64,000 nt of DNA, from assembly GCF_000447295.1 (NCBI RefSeq), contig NZ_KE650771.1, forward strand, positions 939,151 to 1,003,150, read 5' to 3'. The DNA comes from Fischerella sp. PCC 9431. GTDB lineage: Bacteria; Cyanobacteriota; Cyanobacteriia; Cyanobacteriales; Nostocaceae. Made by a program: the position numbers and the translations under genes. The notes beneath the pieces are model-generated. The model saw nothing but the letters and a program-made list of their open reading frames with translations, did not search any database and was not told where the DNA came from. Below are positions 18,653 to 28,300 of the stretch, one piece after another (the first letter of the stretch is position 1; the number at the start of each line of letters is the position of its first letter).

Positions 18653-18949
18653 TGTAAATCAATAAAACTGAGGAATTTGTAATTATAATCACCTGGCATT
18701 TTCAGCAAATTTTGTATGCGTAGTTATTGTTTCTAAAATACTCTAGTTGTTTGTGCGAGACTATCCTAATTATTTTCTGATACTAGGTAGATATTTTTAC
18801 GAATAATTTACAAGATAGAGTTGCCACTCTGTTTTGTAAGACTTAACATGGCAATATAAACTTGGCATGAAAATGTCAACTAAATTACGAATTTCCTCTG
18901 AGGGGAAAATGTATAATTACTCTTCTTCGTAGATCTACGTATTTATCCT

Positions 18950-19708
18950 ATGGAATCTTCTTCCTTTTTAACTGTTAATGAGCAACAAATTTCTATTGGA
19001 CAAGTAGTAAAATATTTGCAAAACTCTGGAAAGCTGGGACAATTTATCGGAGATATTCTACGTCAATATGTAATAGAAAAAGAATTAGAAACCCGCGAAG
19101 ATATAGCTATTAGTCCGGCTCTCACCGAACAAGCAATTATCGATTTTCGACTTAAAAATCAACTAACAGATCCAAAAAGTTTTCAAGAATGGCTACAAAA
19201 TAATGGCAAAGACTATGATTCTTTCCACTCTGGTGTTGCTCTAGGCTTCAAGTTAGAAAAACTCAAAGCAGTAATTACAGAAACCAAACTTCCTGAATAT
19301 TTCATCGAAAGAAAAATTTTCCTGGATCGGGTGGTAATTTCGCGAATAATTGTAGACAATCGAGAATTAGCCGAGGAATTACATGCCCAAATTGAGGAAG
19401 GAGCTAGTTTTGAAGGATTAGCTAGAGAATATTCACTCACAGAGGATCGAATCGTCAACGGAATGATGGGCCCAGTCAGCAGAGGAACATTGCCTGATAA
19501 ACTCAGGGCAGCAATTGATGTGGCAAGCCCAATGGAAATAGTAGGGCCAATTGAGCTGGAAGAACGTCATGGTTTGTTTCGTCTAGAACAAATTTTGCCA
19601 GCTTCATTGGAAGATACTCAACTAAAGCAAGCACTACAGAATGAGTTGTTTGAGAAATGGCTAGCAGAGAAAATTCAGAAGCTAACGGTAAAACTGCAGG
19701 TGAATTAA
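18950..19708 (+). CDS. Parvulin-like (PpiC/SurA-type) peptidyl-prolyl isomerase
   Basis: 252 residues. The N-terminal helical part resembles SurA/PrsA chaperone segments. A rotamase-like domain at about 130-235 contains ISRIIVDNRELAEEL, GASFEGLAREYSLTE, GMMGPVSRGTLPD and ELEERHGLFRLEQI, matching parvulin spacing. There is no signal peptide, so it probably acts in the cytoplasm. Its last 52 bases overlap the downstream ABC exporter gene, which implies translational coupling and suggests it prepares the exported substrate. The usual parvulin active-site His at the start of the domain appears replaced (VVISRIIV instead of a HILV-type motif), so isomerase activity is uncertain. Confidence 0.78.
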   Translation: MESSSFLTVNEQQISIGQVVKYLQNSGKLGQFIGDILRQYVIEKELETREDIAISPALTEQAIIDFRLKNQLTDPKSFQEWLQNNGKDYDSFHSGVALGFKLEKLKAVITETKLPEYFIERKIFLDRVVISRIIVDNRELAEELHAQIEEGASFEGLAREYSLTEDRIVNGMMGPVSRGTLPDKLRAAIDVASPMEIVGPIELEERHGLFRLEQILPASLEDTQLKQALQNELFEKWLAEKIQKLTVKLQVN

Positions 19709-22365
19709 ACCTGATAGATGATGAGTCTTCACATACAAGGGTGCTAGCCTCTCTACCTTGGACAAAAGCACCGCTATGTTGGCTAAATTCACAACAGCAA
19801 GCCTTATTACAAGAAAAGTCAGAAACTCTACGCTTCGGTTTAGGAAAAAAAATCTGGCCAAAAGATGGCGTAGGTTATCAGTTTTTGATTGTCAGTGGTA
19901 AAGTCCGCCTGCGGGAAGAAGGAGTTGGTAAACCACTAGCAACTTTAACGGCGGGTGATTGGTTTGGTAGCTTGCAGAAATTACCCCTTGAATGCAAAGC
20001 TGTAGCTGCTAGCAAAGATGTAGTAGTTGTACGTTGGCCTGTAACAGTATGGGCAAAAATTTCCACACCACAAATTGAGGAGTTTTGGGAAGGAGGGGAA
20101 GGAGACACGGAGAGGGGAAGACGTGGTGACACGGAGATATCTTCTTCATTCCCCGCGTCCCCGCGTCCTGATATCTCCGCGTCTTCATTCTCCGCGTCCC
20201 CGCGTCCCCGTGTCCCCGTATCTCCCACTTCCACGCAGCAGGTTTACCCATTTGTTGCTAGCCGGAATACAGCTGCTGCTTGTTTAACAATGGTGGCGCA
20301 ACAATTAGATCAACCCGTGAAGTTGGAATGGGTACAACGCCAAGTTAGAGGACAACAGCCAAAACATGTTGTAGAAGCAGGAGAAAAATTAGGGTTTGTA
20401 CTGCGACGATTGCAAGTAAGTTGGATTGATTTGCAGCAGTTGTCATTTCCAGCTTTATTGCAGTGGGGTGAATCACCGGAAGCGGATGGTAACTGGGTGG
20501 TAGCTTATGCTGTCAGGGGCGATCGCTTACTCATCGCTAATCCTCTCAATGGCGATCGCACTTGTGAAGTTTTGTCGCAGTCATTGGTAGAAGAATATTG
20601 GAATGGACAACTGTGGCAAGTAGAGTTAATTCAAAAGCAGGAAAAATTTAATCTTAATTGGTTTTTACCAGCTGTATGGCAATATCGGGGACTATTAGGG
20701 GAAGTATTGCTGGCGTCTTTGACGTTACAAATGCTGGGGTTAGCAACGCCACTCATTACCCAAGTTGTGATCGATAAAGTCATGGTGCAAGAGAGTTTGG
20801 CGACTCTTGATGTCATGGCCCTTGCTTTATTATTAGTAGCAATTTTTGAGGCTACACTTGGTATTCTGCGGCTATTTGTCTTCACTCACACCGCCCGACG
20901 CTTAGATTTAAGTTTGTCCGCCCAGCTATTTCGCCACTTGATGCGCTTACCTTTGGCTTACTTTGAATCACGGCGGGTAGGAGACACAGTTGCACGGGTG
21001 CAAGAACTGGAGCAAATTCGTCAGTTTCTCACTGGTACAGCTTTGACTGTGGTGTTAGATAGCGTTTTTGCTGTGGTGTATCTGGTATTGATGTTCTACT
21101 ACAGCATTCCCCTTACCTTGGTAGCGTTAGCGGTGCTACCTTTATTTGCAATTCTGACACTTGTAGCCACACCAATTCTTCGCAACTGGCTAAACGAAAC
21201 CTTTAACCGCAGTGCTGATAGTCAGTCATTTTTGGTAGAAACAGTCACAGGAATTCATTCGGTGAAAGCCCACGCAGCCGAAGCAGTAGCACGCGATCGC
21301 TGGGAAGGTTTATTTGCTCGTTTTATCCGCACAGGTTTTAAAGCTTCTACCACTTCTAATATCAGCAGCAATATCGGTGATTTCCTGACTAATTTTTCTA
21401 GCCTACTGATTCTCTGGTTTGGTGCTAAGTTAGTCATCGAAAACAAACTTACAGTTGGTCAACTTGTTGCTTTTCAAATGCTTTCTGGTAGAGTGACTGG
21501 TCCATTGTTGCGGTTAGTGCAACTATGGCAAAATCTGCAACAAGTTCTCCTTTCCGTAGACAGAATTGGCGATATTCTGAATGTCGCCCCAGAAGCAGAA
21601 GCAGGCACAGGTTTAGTTTTACCACCTTTGAAAGGCCAAGTCGCTTTTGATCAAGTATTTTTCCGCTACCGCCAAAATACTGAACCTGTGCTGCGGGGTA
21701 TTTCCTTCAACGTGCAGCCAGGGCAATTCGTTGGTATTGTGGGACGTAGTGGTTCTGGTAAGAGTACCCTTTCTAAACTTTTGCAACGTCTTTATCAAAT
21801 TGAATCAGGACGTATCCTGATTGACGGTTTTGATATTAAAAGTGCTGATCTAACTTCCTTGCGTCAACAGATTAGCGTTGTTTTGCAAGAAGACTTTTTA
21901 TTCAACGGTTCGATTTTGGATAACATCACCCTGGGGAATCCAGAAATCACTGCCGAACAAGTAGTAGAAGCTGCTAGACTTGCTGTTGCCCATGACTTTA
22001 TCAGTGAATTACCCCACGGTTACGAAACCAATGTTGGTGAACGAGGTACAGCTTTATCTGGAGGACAACGCCAACGCATCGCCCTAGCGCGGTTGTTTCT
22101 TTCCCAAGCACCGATTTTAATATTAGATGAAGCTACCAGCGCCCTAGATAGTGAAACCGAACAACAGGTACTGCAAAACTTGCAAGCAGTTTCTCAAGGA
22201 CGAACTGTGTTTTTAATTGCTCACCGCTTTGCACCTTTAAAACGTGCTGATTTAATTTTGGTGTTAGAAAAAGGAGTTCTGATCGAACGCGGTACACATA
22301 CAGATTTGTTGCAGCAAAAAGGTTTGTATTGGTCGCTGTATCAACGACAGCAGTTTAATATTTAG
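19657..22365 (+). CDS. HlyB-type ABC exporter with cNMP-binding-like and degenerate C39 domains
   Basis: 902 residues. Order: cyclic-nucleotide-binding-like beta barrel about 40-135 (LIVSGKVRLREEG, LTAGDWFGSL); repeat-derived linker about 145-192; C39-peptidase-like domain about 195-328; transmembrane domain about 341-635; ATPase about 661-900. The ATPase is complete: Walker A GRSGSGKST, signature LSGGQRQR, Walker B LILDEATSALD, switch His in LIAHRF. In the C39 domain the catalytic Cys position reads NTAAACL instead of DCGAACL, and the His position reads NWVVAYAV, so it is likely a non-cleaving C39-like domain as in HlyB. It exports a protein or peptide, partner unknown; no membrane-fusion protein or small GG-leader gene is adjacent. 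Confidence 0.88.
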   Translation: MASRENSEANGKTAGELNLIDDESSHTRVLASLPWTKAPLCWLNSQQQALLQEKSETLRFGLGKKIWPKDGVGYQFLIVSGKVRLREEGVGKPLATLTAGDWFGSLQKLPLECKAVAASKDVVVVRWPVTVWAKISTPQIEEFWEGGEGDTERGRRGDTEISSSFPASPRPDISASSFSASPRPRVPVSPTSTQQVYPFVASRNTAAACLTMVAQQLDQPVKLEWVQRQVRGQQPKHVVEAGEKLGFVLRRLQVSWIDLQQLSFPALLQWGESPEADGNWVVAYAVRGDRLLIANPLNGDRTCEVLSQSLVEEYWNGQLWQVELIQKQEKFNLNWFLPAVWQYRGLLGEVLLASLTLQMLGLATPLITQVVIDKVMVQESLATLDVMALALLLVAIFEATLGILRLFVFTHTARRLDLSLSAQLFRHLMRLPLAYFESRRVGDTVARVQELEQIRQFLTGTALTVVLDSVFAVVYLVLMFYYSIPLTLVALAVLPLFAILTLVATPILRNWLNETFNRSADSQSFLVETVTGIHSVKAHAAEAVARDRWEGLFARFIRTGFKASTTSNISSNIGDFLTNFSSLLILWFGAKLVIENKLTVGQLVAFQMLSGRVTGPLLRLVQLWQNLQQVLLSVDRIGDILNVAPEAEAGTGLVLPPLKGQVAFDQVFFRYRQNTEPVLRGISFNVQPGQFVGIVGRSGSGKSTLSKLLQRLYQIESGRILIDGFDIKSADLTSLRQQISVVLQEDFLFNGSILDNITLGNPEITAEQVVEAARLAVAHDFISELPHGYETNVGERGTALSGGQRQRIALARLFLSQAPILILDEATSALDSETEQQVLQNLQAVSQGRTVFLIAHRFAPLKRADLILVLEKGVLIERGTHTDLLQQKGLYWSLYQRQQFNI
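20091..20232. repeat. Repeat element inserted in frame inside the ABC exporter gene
   Basis: About 140 bases with GAGACACGGAGA words followed by CCGCGTCCCCGCGTCC words. GACACGGAGATATC and GATATCTCCGCGTC form an imperfect palindrome. It is stop-free in the exporter frame and encodes a Ser/Pro/Arg-rich linker exactly between the cNMP-like and C39-like domains. Confidence 0.85.
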
Positions 22366-22528
22366 CTATAACCAAAGTTGTACGTGCGTTGCGCTGTTGC
22401 TAAGGCACGCTACTAGCTCAAAAGTTACACTTACCTTCCAAGGCTAGGCTATTATTTGCTGCATCTTCCAATTTATGGTCAAAATACAAAAAGGAGACTT
22501 TTGAAATACCCATCACTGGAACTACATA

Positions 22529-23860
22529 ATGCAATCAGAATTCAACTTTTTCCAGCACTGGTATCCGCTTTCACCCGTTGAAGACCTAGACCCCAAAAGA
22601 CCAACACCGATTACACTTCTGGGACTGCGCTTAGTCATCTGGAAGCCTCACTCATCACAGACTTATCGCGTATTTTTAGATCAATGTCCTCATCGTCTTG
22701 CACCCTTAAGTGAGGGACGGATTGACGACAAAACGGGTAATTTGATGTGTAGCTATCACGGGTGGCAATTTGATCAGCAAGGAATTTGTACTCACATTCC
22801 CCAAGCAGAAAATCCAGAACTTGTGAGTAAAAACCAAAAAAACCTGTGTGCAGTTACTTTACCAGTTCGTCAAGTACAAGATCTACTTTGGGTATGGCCT
22901 GATGCTAAATCAGCAGATCTAGCAGCGACGACACCATTACCTCTGTCACCGCAAGTTGATGCAAGCAAAGGTTTTGTTTGGTCTTCTTTTGTACGTGACC
23001 TAGAATATGACTGGGAAATTTTAGTTGAAAACGTCGCAGACCCTAGTCATGTTCCTTTTGCTCATCATGGAGTGCAGGGCGATCGCGCACAAGCAAAACC
23101 CACACCAATTGAAATTGTGCAATCAACAGCAAATTTGATTGAAGCAGCAACTATCGGACGCTTTCAAACAACAATCACTTTTGAACCACCTTGTCGGTTG
23201 GAGTATGCAATCAAGTCTGATGATACCGGAAAGCAATTTGGACTTGTAACTTATTGTATGCCAGTATCTCCTGGTAAATCTCGGATTGTGGCTCAGTTTC
23301 CCCGTAATTTTGCCAAAACAGTTCATCGTCTTATACCCCGTTGGTGGGATCACATTAGCGAACGTAATGAAGTTCTTGATGGAGATATGGTGCTTCTACA
23401 ACAGCAAGAGTATTTTCTCCAACAGACAGAATCGTCGCAAAGCTGGAAAACTGCCTATAAACTACCTACCAGTGCTGATCGTTTAGTAATTGAGTATAGG
23501 AACTGGCTTGATAAGTATTGTCATGGACAATTACCCTGGAGTGAAGTAGGGATAAGTGTTCCAAAAATCAGGAATATCAATGAAAATCACGAACAAGTTT
23601 TGAATCGTTACAAACAACACACGCAGCATTGTAGTAGCTGTCGGGGTGCGCTGAAAGTTGTGCAACGCTTACAAGTAGCACTTTTAGCATACTTTGCGAT
23701 TACAGTTGCTGGAGTTGCTGTTCTTCCCAATGCACTTCGAGTCCAGCTTGGCTTACCGCTAGTGATCACAGCCCTACTCGGACTTATTGCTTATGCTTGG
23801 TTAAAATTCTGGCTAAGTCCTAAATTTTACTTTGTGGACTATGTTCATGCAAATAGATAG
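22529..23860 (+). CDS. PaO/Tic55-type Rieske non-haem iron oxygenase
   Basis: 443 residues. The N-terminal Rieske [2Fe-2S] centre has CPHRLAPL and CSYHGWQF. The mononuclear iron site is NVADPSHVPFAHHG. A C-terminal HCSSCRGAL (Cys-x-x-Cys) precedes two membrane segments near 385-430, the layout of the pheophorbide a oxygenase / Tic55 / LLS1 group. These enzymes hydroxylate or open chlorophyll breakdown products or act in envelope redox; the substrate here cannot be fixed. It is likely membrane-attached and fed by ferredoxin. It is alone on its strand and converges with the GNAT gene. Confidence 0.85.
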   Translation: MQSEFNFFQHWYPLSPVEDLDPKRPTPITLLGLRLVIWKPHSSQTYRVFLDQCPHRLAPLSEGRIDDKTGNLMCSYHGWQFDQQGICTHIPQAENPELVSKNQKNLCAVTLPVRQVQDLLWVWPDAKSADLAATTPLPLSPQVDASKGFVWSSFVRDLEYDWEILVENVADPSHVPFAHHGVQGDRAQAKPTPIEIVQSTANLIEAATIGRFQTTITFEPPCRLEYAIKSDDTGKQFGLVTYCMPVSPGKSRIVAQFPRNFAKTVHRLIPRWWDHISERNEVLDGDMVLLQQQEYFLQQTESSQSWKTAYKLPTSADRLVIEYRNWLDKYCHGQLPWSEVGISVPKIRNINENHEQVLNRYKQHTQHCSSCRGALKVVQRLQVALLAYFAITVAGVAVLPNALRVQLGLPLVITALLGLIAYAWLKFWLSPKFYFVDYVHANR

Positions 23861-23876
23861 GGAAACAGTTCGTAGT

Positions 23877-23892
23877 AAGCACTTAAGTGCTT
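23877..23892. terminator. Perfect 16-base palindrome between convergent genes
   Basis: AAGCACTTAAGTGCTT reads identically on both strands and touches the stop codon of the GNAT gene. GTAGT flanks it, linking it to the larger GTAGT...ACTAC palindromes at 37.35 and 59.76 kb. It may act as a two-way terminator. Confidence 0.5.
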
Positions 23893-24370
23893 ATAATACC
23901 TTCTCCATGAACACAGTACATAAACTCTCGTTATACCGTTCAATCAAGTAAAAACCAAGTTTTCTGTAAAGTTTGAGTGCTTGTGGTTGTCGCTCTTTGT
24001 TAGCCAGGTCAAGTCTGACTTTGCGATACCCTACTTGGCGTGCAGAATCGAAGAGCATTTGAGCCATTTTCCAGCCGAAACCCTGTCCTCGATACTCTTT
24101 GAGAAACCACATTCGTTTGAGTTCACAAATTTCATCATCGAGTCGTCGAATCGCCCCAGTTCCTACAACTTGTTGATCATCAACCAAAACTAAGAACGTA
24201 CCGCAATTGTCAAAATAATGTGACTGCACATTCTCGATATCAGACATGGAATCAATTCGCCTCAAATTTGCTTCGGTCAGTACACCTTGCCAAATTTCTA
24301 GGGAAACTCCCATAACTATTTGCTTGGCTTGTTCAATTTGATGTCGCTGAATTGGTCTAATCTCAACCAC
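23891..24370 (-). CDS. GNAT-family N-acetyltransferase, 159 aa
   Basis: Compact GNAT domain: IRPIQRHQIEQAKQ at the N-terminus, GAIRRLDDEICELKRMWF as strands 2-4, then LKEYRGQGFGWKMAQ, where R-G-Q-G-F-G is the acetyl-CoA loop, and LYRKLGFYLIERY as motif B. It begins at GTG 24370 with no upstream ATG and a weak ribosome-binding site. Its acceptor is unknown; this size class often acetylates small molecules or amino acids. It lies 95 bases downstream of murB on the same strand and may be read through from it. Confidence 0.85.
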   Translation of the reverse strand: MVEIRPIQRHQIEQAKQIVMGVSLEIWQGVLTEANLRRIDSMSDIENVQSHYFDNCGTFLVLVDDQQVVGTGAIRRLDDEICELKRMWFLKEYRGQGFGWKMAQMLFDSARQVGYRKVRLDLANKERQPQALKLYRKLGFYLIERYNESLCTVFMEKVL

Positions 24371-24464
24371 TGGCTTTGCTCTGATTGTACAAACTATCTA
24401 CCAACCAAAAGCGCCAGCAAGAAGCTGACGCTCACAATCATGAATATAAATCACAACTATCAAA

Positions 24465-25460
24465 TCAACAAATTGCTGGGAATTCTCCCAACATCTTAAC
24501 TTCTGGTTCTAATAAAATTGACCAGCGATCCTGTACTTGATACTGCACATGACGAATGAGATTGAAAATATCCCAGGCACTCGCACCACCGCAGTTGACG
24601 ATAAAATTAGCGTGGCGTTGTGCTACCTGTGCGTTACCAATTTGGAAGCCTTTTAAACCAGTTTGTTCAATTAACCAGCCTGCGGAATAGGGTTTGGGGT
24701 TACGGAAGACGCTACCACAACTAGGTTTGTCGTAGGGTTGGGTTGTCAGTCGGTGTAGTTTATGTTGTTTGGTAGTTGCAATTACAAACGCGGGGTCAGC
24801 ACCGGGTTGCATTCGGAAGGTGGCTTGGGTAACAATGCGATTGCTACCTTGTAGAATAGAAGTACGATAGCTATAACTCAATTGTTCGCTAGTAAGGGTT
24901 TCTACTGAGCCATCAGGTGAAAGTACTTGAGCGCTGACTAAGATATCTGCAATACAGCTATTATGCGCTCCTGCATTCATCACCACCGCACCACCAACGG
25001 TTCCGGGGATACCTACAGACCATTCTAAGCCCTGCCATCCTTGCTCTGCGGCTGCCATTGCCAAACTGGGAATAGGTTCCCCAGCAGCTACGGTTAATAG
25101 ACCTGTTTCTAAGTCAAAATGAGTTTGACGAAGGCGACGAGTAGCGATGACTAAGCCTGGAATTCCGCGATCGCTTACTAGCAAGTTAGAACCTGCTCCC
25201 AATACTGTTACTCTTAAACCCTCCTCTTTTGCATACCTTAAACTAGCGTGCATTGCTTCGATGTTACGTGGAGCAACATACCATTCTGCTGGTCCTCCTA
25301 CTCTGTAAGAGGTATATGCTGACAGAGGAACTTGTGGTTTGATCGCGCAGTCAGTACCAAGTAAGGGAATTTCCTTAATATCGGAATTAGTCGTTTGTTG
25401 CTTATTTACAGTCACACCAGAATTTGTGCAGACATCTACGGCTGCCTGGGAAATTGCCAT
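24465..25460 (-). CDS. murB: UDP-N-acetylmuramate dehydrogenase (MurB)
   Basis: 331 residues from the start chosen here. The flavoenzyme reduces UDP-GlcNAc-enolpyruvate to UDP-MurNAc in peptidoglycan synthesis. Seen: the FAD-binding stretch YRVGGPAEW and [29 protein letters not shown]; the proton-donor Ser in CGSVFRNP; and the C-terminal Glu in [10 protein letters not shown]. Lack of the extra type I loop suggests a type II enzyme. I prefer ATG 25460 (MAISQAAVD); the frame remains open to 25553, where an unconserved Cys/Leu-rich extension would begin. It follows murC on the same strand, forming a murC-murB operon. Confidence 0.93.
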   Translation of the reverse strand: MAISQAAVDVCTNSGVTVNKQQTTNSDIKEIPLLGTDCAIKPQVPLSAYTSYRVGGPAEWYVAPRNIEAMHASLRYAKEEGLRVTVLGAGSNLLVSDRGIPGLVIATRRLRQTHFDLETGLLTVAAGEPIPSLAMAAAEQGWQGLEWSVGIPGTVGGAVVMNAGAHNSCIADILVSAQVLSPDGSVETLTSEQLSYSYRTSILQGSNRIVTQATFRMQPGADPAFVIATTKQHKLHRLTTQPYDKPSCGSVFRNPKPYSAGWLIEQTGLKGFQIGNAQVAQRHANFIVNCGGASAWDIFNLIRHVQYQVQDRWSILLEPEVKMLGEFPAIC

Positions 25461-25579
25461 ATTTACCAGAATCTGTTTTATTTTGATGTTTATCCACCGT
25501 AGTAACACGGTAATTTTTTGATGCAATAAAAGAAATTTACAAAACTGACACAATGCCAGAAAACCAGTTTGTGAAACTT

Positions 25580-27043
25580 TTAGGATGTTGCTGTTGCTGG
25601 CTGACGGAGTGTAGCAAGTACCTCCGGGATTACCTGATTTAAATTTCCAGCTCCTAAAAACAACGCTAAGTCTCCAGAACGTAGTGTTTGCTGTAAGAAA
25701 TCACACATAGAACTGAGGTTTGCTTGATACTTAACTTGCGGATGATGCTTGGCAACTTCCTGTGCTAGTTGTTCACCGCTTACCTGTCCTAAGTTGAGTT
25801 CCCCGGCACTGTAAATGTCAGTAAGTATAACTACATCAGCATGGGCAAAAGATTCGGCAAATTCTTCTAAAAATGCTAGTGTACGGCTGTAGCGATGGGG
25901 TTGAAAGATGGCGACTACCCTTTGTCCTCGTCTTGCTTGCAGACGTGCAGCTGCTAAAGTTGCCCGAATTTCGCTCGGGTGATGAGCATAGTCATCAATA
26001 AATGTGATCCCATGAGCTTCACCCCGGAATTCAAAGCGGCGTCTTGCACCTTCAAAAGTTGCCAGACCCTTGGCAATTTCACCAAATTCTAATCCCAAAA
26101 CGCGACCAACGGCCACTGCTGCTAGAGCATTGCTGAGGTTGTGGCGACTGAGCAAACGTAATTTCAACACACCCAAGGCTTTGCCCCGCTCCCAGACTAA
26201 AGCGGTAGTGCCATCAGCACGATAATCTATATTGGTAACGGTATAATCTGCACCTGCGTCTGAATATAAACTATAAGTAATTGTTGGTTGAAAGCGATCG
26301 CGCACCGTTGCACAATCAATGCTAGCCACCAGAGTCTGACAACTTTTAGCAAAGGTATGGAAAATCTCCACTACTTCTTCCAAATTGTCGTAATGATCTG
26401 GATGGTCTAGTTCAATATTCGTGATTACACCGATTTTTGGGGCATGTTTCACTAATGAACCATCTGATTCATCTGCTTCTGCTACTAGATAGCGACTTTG
26501 CCCTAATCTAGCGTTACCTTCCCAAGCATCAACTTCACCACCTATTAAGATTGTCGGATCAAGACCCGCTTCTAGTAACATATATCCAATCATGCTACTA
26601 GTGGTGGTTTTGCCATGAGTTCCAGCAACTGCAATGCTGTCATATTCAGAAATTAAATTTGCCAATATATCTGAACGATGGAATATTGGGCAGCCTAATT
26701 CTAATGCTGCTTTATATTCCAAATTATTAGTATTTATTGCTGTTGAACAAATTACTTGTGGTAGTTGTGCCACTTTATCAGTTGACACATGATCTTGAGT
26801 ATTTAATACTACTTGATTTTCATTCTCTTTGGGACGAAAGAATTCTAAATTGCTTGCTTCTTGCTTGGCAAAAATATGAGCACCGATAGATTCCAATTTA
26901 CAAGTTATATGATTTGGACGAAGATCCGAACCAGAAACTGGCAATTGTCGTTTGGCTAGCACGTATGCCAAAGCAGACATCCCTATGCCACCAATCCCAA
27001 TAAAATGAAATGGTCTACCGCTAAAGTCTACAGAATTTTTCAT
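25580..27043 (-). CDS. murC: UDP-N-acetylmuramate-L-alanine ligase (MurC)
   Basis: 487 residues; the ATP-dependent ligase adds L-Ala to UDP-MurNAc. N-terminal nucleotide fold [13 protein letters not shown] (about 14-26); ATP P-loop GTHGKTTTS (141-149); central-domain [21 protein letters not shown]-terminal-domain [10 protein letters not shown] and FQPHRYSR. All key Mur-ligase blocks are present and length is normal. First gene of the murC-murB pair; the 340-base region upstream (27044-27384) separates it from divergent nadD. Confidence 0.96.
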   Translation of the reverse strand: MKNSVDFSGRPFHFIGIGGIGMSALAYVLAKRQLPVSGSDLRPNHITCKLESIGAHIFAKQEASNLEFFRPKENENQVVLNTQDHVSTDKVAQLPQVICSTAINTNNLEYKAALELGCPIFHRSDILANLISEYDSIAVAGTHGKTTTSSMIGYMLLEAGLDPTILIGGEVDAWEGNARLGQSRYLVAEADESDGSLVKHAPKIGVITNIELDHPDHYDNLEEVVEIFHTFAKSCQTLVASIDCATVRDRFQPTITYSLYSDAGADYTVTNIDYRADGTTALVWERGKALGVLKLRLLSRHNLSNALAAVAVGRVLGLEFGEIAKGLATFEGARRRFEFRGEAHGITFIDDYAHHPSEIRATLAAARLQARRGQRVVAIFQPHRYSRTLAFLEEFAESFAHADVVILTDIYSAGELNLGQVSGEQLAQEVAKHHPQVKYQANLSSMCDFLQQTLRSGDLALFLGAGNLNQVIPEVLATLRQPATATS

Positions 27044-27384
27044 TAATTACTCCTCTAACACCACACCACACCATCATCACAAATAACACGCGTATCATAA
27101 CAGGATTTTGTTTTTTAAAGATACTACCTCCGTGTAAATCTCATACTCATGATTGGTTGATTTTGATGCTCATATGACGTTACTTCAGAATGATTTTAAC
27201 CTCGTTAGTGGTTTTTCTCTTCATGAACTAATATTATGTTTATTCTGTAAATTTCTGCATCTTCGGGAAATATACAACTGTATTTTCAAACACATAATTT
27301 TGGTTTCATTCCTGGAATTAGCTACAATAGTAGGATAATGGTTAATTATTTTGATATCGACTCAAGCAAAATTAAACAGAGTGG
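27044..27384. other. Divergent promoter region of murC and nadD
   Basis: 341 bases. A TATAAT-like box is not obvious, though TACAATAGTAGGATAATGG (27323-27341) is a plausible extended -10 region for nadD. A 61-codon open frame at 27153-27338 has no family features and is left out. Confidence 0.4.
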
Positions 27385-27999
27385 ATGCAACAAATCGCAA
27401 TTTTTGGTGGCACATTTGATCCTGTTCATTGGGGACATCTCATCGTAGCCGAAACTGCTCTCAATCAAGTACGCCTAGAAAAGATTCTTTGGGTGCCATC
27501 AGCAGATCCTCCTCATAAAAAAGCGGCTTCGTTTCAACATCGTTTAGCAATGCTGCAAGCAGCGACAACAGGCAATTCAGCATTTGCTGTTTCACCAATT
27601 GAGCAATTGCAATCTGGTACTTCTTATGCCATCAATACTTTGATTGATTTATCCACGTTCTATCCCAATACTCATTGGTATTGGATTGTTGGCTTAGATA
27701 CCTTCCAAACGTTACCTCAGTGGTATCGCGGTCAGGAATTAGCACAATTATGTGATTGGTTAATCGCACCCCGATCTGTTGGTAGTGAATGTATAACTCA
27801 AACTGATTTAATCTGCAAGGAGGTGGAGCAAAAACTGGCAAAGCAGTTTTATAGCATAAATTGGCGCTTATTGCATACCCCTTCGGTTGGAATTTCTTCT
27901 AGTATGATTCGTAACTTGTGTCGCGATCGCCAATCGATTCGCTATCTAGTCCCAGAATCAGTCCGAAATTACATTGCTACACACAATCTCTATGCTTGA
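27385..27999 (+). CDS. nadD: Nicotinate-nucleotide adenylyltransferase
   Basis: 204 residues with the nucleotidylyltransferase signature GGTFDPVHWGHL at the N-terminus and the second motif GISSSMIR near residue 173. VPSADPPHKK and YWIVGLDTF are further NadD blocks. It makes nicotinate adenine dinucleotide from NaMN and ATP in NAD synthesis. Length is typical. The stop codon is directly followed by the repeat cluster at 28.0 kb. Confidence 0.92.
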   Translation: MQQIAIFGGTFDPVHWGHLIVAETALNQVRLEKILWVPSADPPHKKAASFQHRLAMLQAATTGNSAFAVSPIEQLQSGTSYAINTLIDLSTFYPNTHWYWIVGLDTFQTLPQWYRGQELAQLCDWLIAPRSVGSECITQTDLICKEVEQKLAKQFYSINWRLLHTPSVGISSSMIRNLCRDRQSIRYLVPESVRNYIATHNLYA

Positions 28000-28003
28000 A
28001 GCA

Positions 28004-28172
28004 GGGGATCGGGGACAAGGGAGACAAGGAAGACAAGGGGGACAAGGGAAACAAGGGAGCAAGGGAGCAGGGAGCAGGGAGCAGGGAGAGGAGGAGAATA
28101 ACCAATGCCCCATGCCCCATACCCAATCCCCAATCCCCAATCCCCAATCCCCAATCCCCTTTACCCCTTACC
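28004..28172. repeat. Stacked short repeats upstream of gap2
   Basis: In order: GGGGACAAGGGAGACAAGG-type nonamers, GGGAGCA units (AGGGAGCAGGGAGCAGGGAG), a GGAGGAGAATAACC joint, GCCCCAT units, then four CCCAATC heptamers. The same order (GGGAGCA units, GAGGAGAATAACCAATGCCC joint) occurs at 45.5 kb, so this is one composite element rather than random low complexity. Confidence 0.85.
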
Positions 28173-28300
28173 CCCAATCAAAAAATTCAAAATTTTTTTG
28201 GGATCTCACATTTTATAGTTATATATACTCCCCCCTTTGCGATATGATCGGGGTCAACCATAAGATTTAATTAGGCATATATAACAGAGGGCAAGACGCT

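Noticed and set aside
28004-28172. CRISPR array
   Set aside because: Repeats are 7-10 bases, contiguous and variable, with no regular spacers and no cas genes.
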